Source of the DNA: Rhodanobacteraceae bacterium
Lineage (GTDB): Bacteria; Pseudomonadota; Gammaproteobacteria; Xanthomonadales; SZUA-5
DNA length: 64,000 bases
Direction: 5' to 3'
Assembly: GCA_024234055.1 (NCBI GenBank)
Contig: JACKOW010000012.1
Location: 1 to 64,000, forward strand
Within the stretch, counting starts at the first letter, position 1. The number at the start of each line of letters is the position of its first letter. Position numbers and translations under genes: made by a program. Below the pieces are notes generated by a model. That model did no database searches. It saw only the letters and a program-made list of their open reading frames with translations, and was not told where the DNA came from. This document shows, one piece after another, positions 62,566-64,000 of this stretch.

Positions 62566-63126
62566 GTGAATCGGCCGCCTGGCCAGACGCCCTTTACCCT
62601 GCTGCTGAGGCAATGGTCCTCGGGTAATGAGGCCGCGCGTGATGCCTTGATGGCTCGGGCCTATCAGGAGCTCAAGCGCATTGCGCGGGCGCAGATGGCG
62701 GGTGAGCGGGCCGGCCATACGCTGCAGCCGACAGCCCTGGTGCACGAGGCCTATTTGAAGCTGGCCGGCGGCGCCCACATCGAATGGCAGGACCGCACGC
62801 ACTTCTTTGCGGTCTCGGCGCGGGTGATCCGGCAGGTACTGGTGGACAGCGCCCGGCGTCGGCAAGCGGCGCGGCGCGATGCCACCGGCTTGGCCCCGTT
62901 GACGCTGTCGGTCACCGAGGATGTGGTCGATCTGCAGGCGCTGGATCAGGCCCTGAATCGACTGGAGGCCCTCGACGCAACCCAGGCTCGGGTGGTGGAA
63001 CTGCGATATTTCGCCGGACTGTCCATTGCCGAAACCGCGCACTCGATGGCCTTGTCCAGCGCCACGGTGGAGCGTGCCTGGCGGGCTGCACGGGCCTGGC
63101 TCTACGGCCAGCTGGGGGCGGTGTGA
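62566..63126 (+). CDS. ECF-like sigma factor, TIGR02999 type (pair 3)
   Basis: A 186-residue sigma factor starting with GTG at 62566, with GGGAGCGGG just before it; the longer ORF overlaps the response regulator and is rejected. It shows AYQELKRIARAQMAGERAGH, LQPTALVHEAYLKLAGG, RTHFFAVSARVIRQVLVDSA (region 2) and FAGLSIAETAHSMALSSATV, ERAWRAARAWLY (region 4). This is the same subgroup as the other two sigma factors. Its stop overlaps the start of the kinase gene by four bases. Confidence 0.92.
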   Translation: MNRPPGQTPFTLLLRQWSSGNEAARDALMARAYQELKRIARAQMAGERAGHTLQPTALVHEAYLKLAGGAHIEWQDRTHFFAVSARVIRQVLVDSARRRQAARRDATGLAPLTLSVTEDVVDLQALDQALNRLEALDATQARVVELRYFAGLSIAETAHSMALSSATVERAWRAARAWLYGQLGAV

Positions 63127-64000
63127 ACAGCGCCGAAGTGACCCGCGAGCAGCGGGCGCTGGCGCTGTTCACGGCGTCTTTGGAGCAGCCCTCGGAATCG
63201 CGCTCGGCCTGGCTGGACCAGGCCTGCGGTGGAGAACCGGCGCTGCGCGCCGAGGTCGAGCAGCTGCTGGCAGCGGATCGGCTGACCCACGGCTTTCTGG
63301 ATCAACCGCCACCGGGCGCGCCTGATCCGGATCGCCGCGGCGAGCGCCTCGGTGCCTTCGAACTGATCGAGCAGATCGGCATCGGCGGCATGGGCCGGGT
63401 ATTTCGTGCCCGCCGGGTCGATGGCGGCTTCGAACAGGAGGTCGCGATCAAGCTCTACGGTGCCGGCCATCTCACCGGCTCGGCGCTGCAACGCTTCCAC
63501 GCCGAACGCCAGATTCTGGCTTGCCTGGAACATCCGGGCATCGCCCGCGTCATCGACGGCGGCAACGCCGCCGACGGCACGCCCTTCATTGCCATGGAAC
63601 TGGTCCGCGGGCTGCCGATCACCGAATACTACGAACGCAGCGGACTCGACCTCAGGCAACGCCTGCGCCTGTTCCAGCGCGTCTGTGAGGCGCTGCAGAT
63701 TGCGCATCAGCGCGGCATCGTTCATCGCGACATCAAGGCCAGCAATGTGCTGGTCGATGATGACGGCCAGCCGCGGATCATCGATTTCGGCATCGCCAAG
63801 GTGCTCGACGCCGAATCGGTCGGACTCTCGCTGCCGCAAACGGGGACCCAGCTACAGATGCTCACGCCCGAGTACGCGAGTCCTGAGCAGGTGCGCGGCT
63901 TGCCGGTGGAACCGAGCAGCGATGTCTACTCGCTGGGCGTGCTGCTGTACGAATTGCTGACCGGCGCTCGCCCCTATGCGCTGATGGTCCGCAGCCCGGT
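63123..64000 (+). CDS. Ser/Thr protein kinase (pair 3), N-terminal part, runs off right edge
   Basis: The first 292 codons of a kinase starting at the GTG at 63123, which overlaps the sigma stop. The leader (REQRALALFTASLEQPSESR, SAWLDQACGGEPALRAEVEQ) is the usual one for these kinases. The kinase domain shows GIGGMGRVFRARRVDGG, VAIKLYGAG, HRDIKASNVLVDDDGQPR, IDFGIAKVLD and EYASPEQVRG. All catalytic residues seen so far are intact. The transmembrane and sensor parts lie outside the window. The product is larger than the ORFs over the same bases suggest, because those are out of frame. Confidence 0.92.
   Translation, partial: MNSAEVTREQRALALFTASLEQPSESRSAWLDQACGGEPALRAEVEQLLAADRLTHGFLDQPPPGAPDPDRRGERLGAFELIEQIGIGGMGRVFRARRVDGGFEQEVAIKLYGAGHLTGSALQRFHAERQILACLEHPGIARVIDGGNAADGTPFIAMELVRGLPITEYYERSGLDLRQRLRLFQRVCEALQIAHQRGIVHRDIKASNVLVDDDGQPRIIDFGIAKVLDAESVGLSLPQTGTQLQMLTPEYASPEQVRGLPVEPSSDVYSLGVLLYELLTGARPYALMVRSP

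Overview
The window is a high-GC chromosomal segment (roughly 60-65% by eye, not computed) from a gammaproteobacterium, most likely of the order Lysobacterales/Xanthomonadales. The grounds are the AceE type, the pairs of ECF-like sigma factor and Ser/Thr kinase, the DesK/DesR-ABC cluster, REP/RAYT elements, and many exported proteins ending in a [hydrophobic]-F-x-[N/D]-GFE tail. The order-level call is inference. No rRNA, tRNA or CRISPR array was seen.

Layout. 0-2 kb: 5' end of aceE (minus strand, running off the left edge), then a RAYT transposase gene between two near-identical REP blocks. 1.7-13.7 kb: a secreted Asp-box beta-propeller protein, an AbrB-type antitoxin with an internally deleted PIN toxin, a metal-handling block (CusC/TolC-like lipoprotein with a His-rich tail plus Tat-exported multicopper oxidase), a sodium/solute symporter, an RcnB-like periplasmic protein, a serine hydrolase and three small exported proteins. 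13.7-18.9 kb: sigma factor-kinase pair 1, an Old Yellow Enzyme-type oxidoreductase, and vapB with a frameshifted vapC. 19.0-24.8 kb: a four-gene SMC defence locus of Wadjet/MksBEFG type in the order jetA-jetB-jetC-jetD, with a large inverted repeat lodged between jetB and jetC. 24.9-28.2 kb: SDR, acyl-CoA dehydrogenase and IclR regulator with an operator-like palindrome. 28.3-29.1 kb: an intact Phd/VapC module.

29.2-38.4 kb holds three very large exported repeat proteins (PQQ-like propeller, 16 PD40-like repeats, right-handed beta-helix), all ending in GFE, with a group II intron reverse-transcriptase fragment abutting the last one. 38.5-52.8 kb is an accessory island between a tyrosine and a serine recombinase. 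It carries IS debris and a 10.2-kb SpvB/RHS gene whose variable tip looks like an M15 zinc peptidoglycan peptidase, followed 11 nt later by a small candidate lipoprotein that I propose as its immunity protein. 52.9-64 kb: two more exported proteins, sigma-kinase pair 2, an ABC exporter with a DesK/DesR-type two-component system, and sigma-kinase pair 3, cut by the right edge.

Functionally, the window combines envelope and surface proteins and their probable control (three sigma-kinase modules), metal/copper defence, anti-plasmid defence (Wadjet), interbacterial antagonism (RHS-M15 plus immunity) and three toxin-antitoxin loci, two of which have a visibly broken toxin beside an intact antitoxin. 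Starts were moved from the longest possible ORF where a signal peptide, ribosome binding site or repeat-derived N-terminus made a shorter start clearly better.
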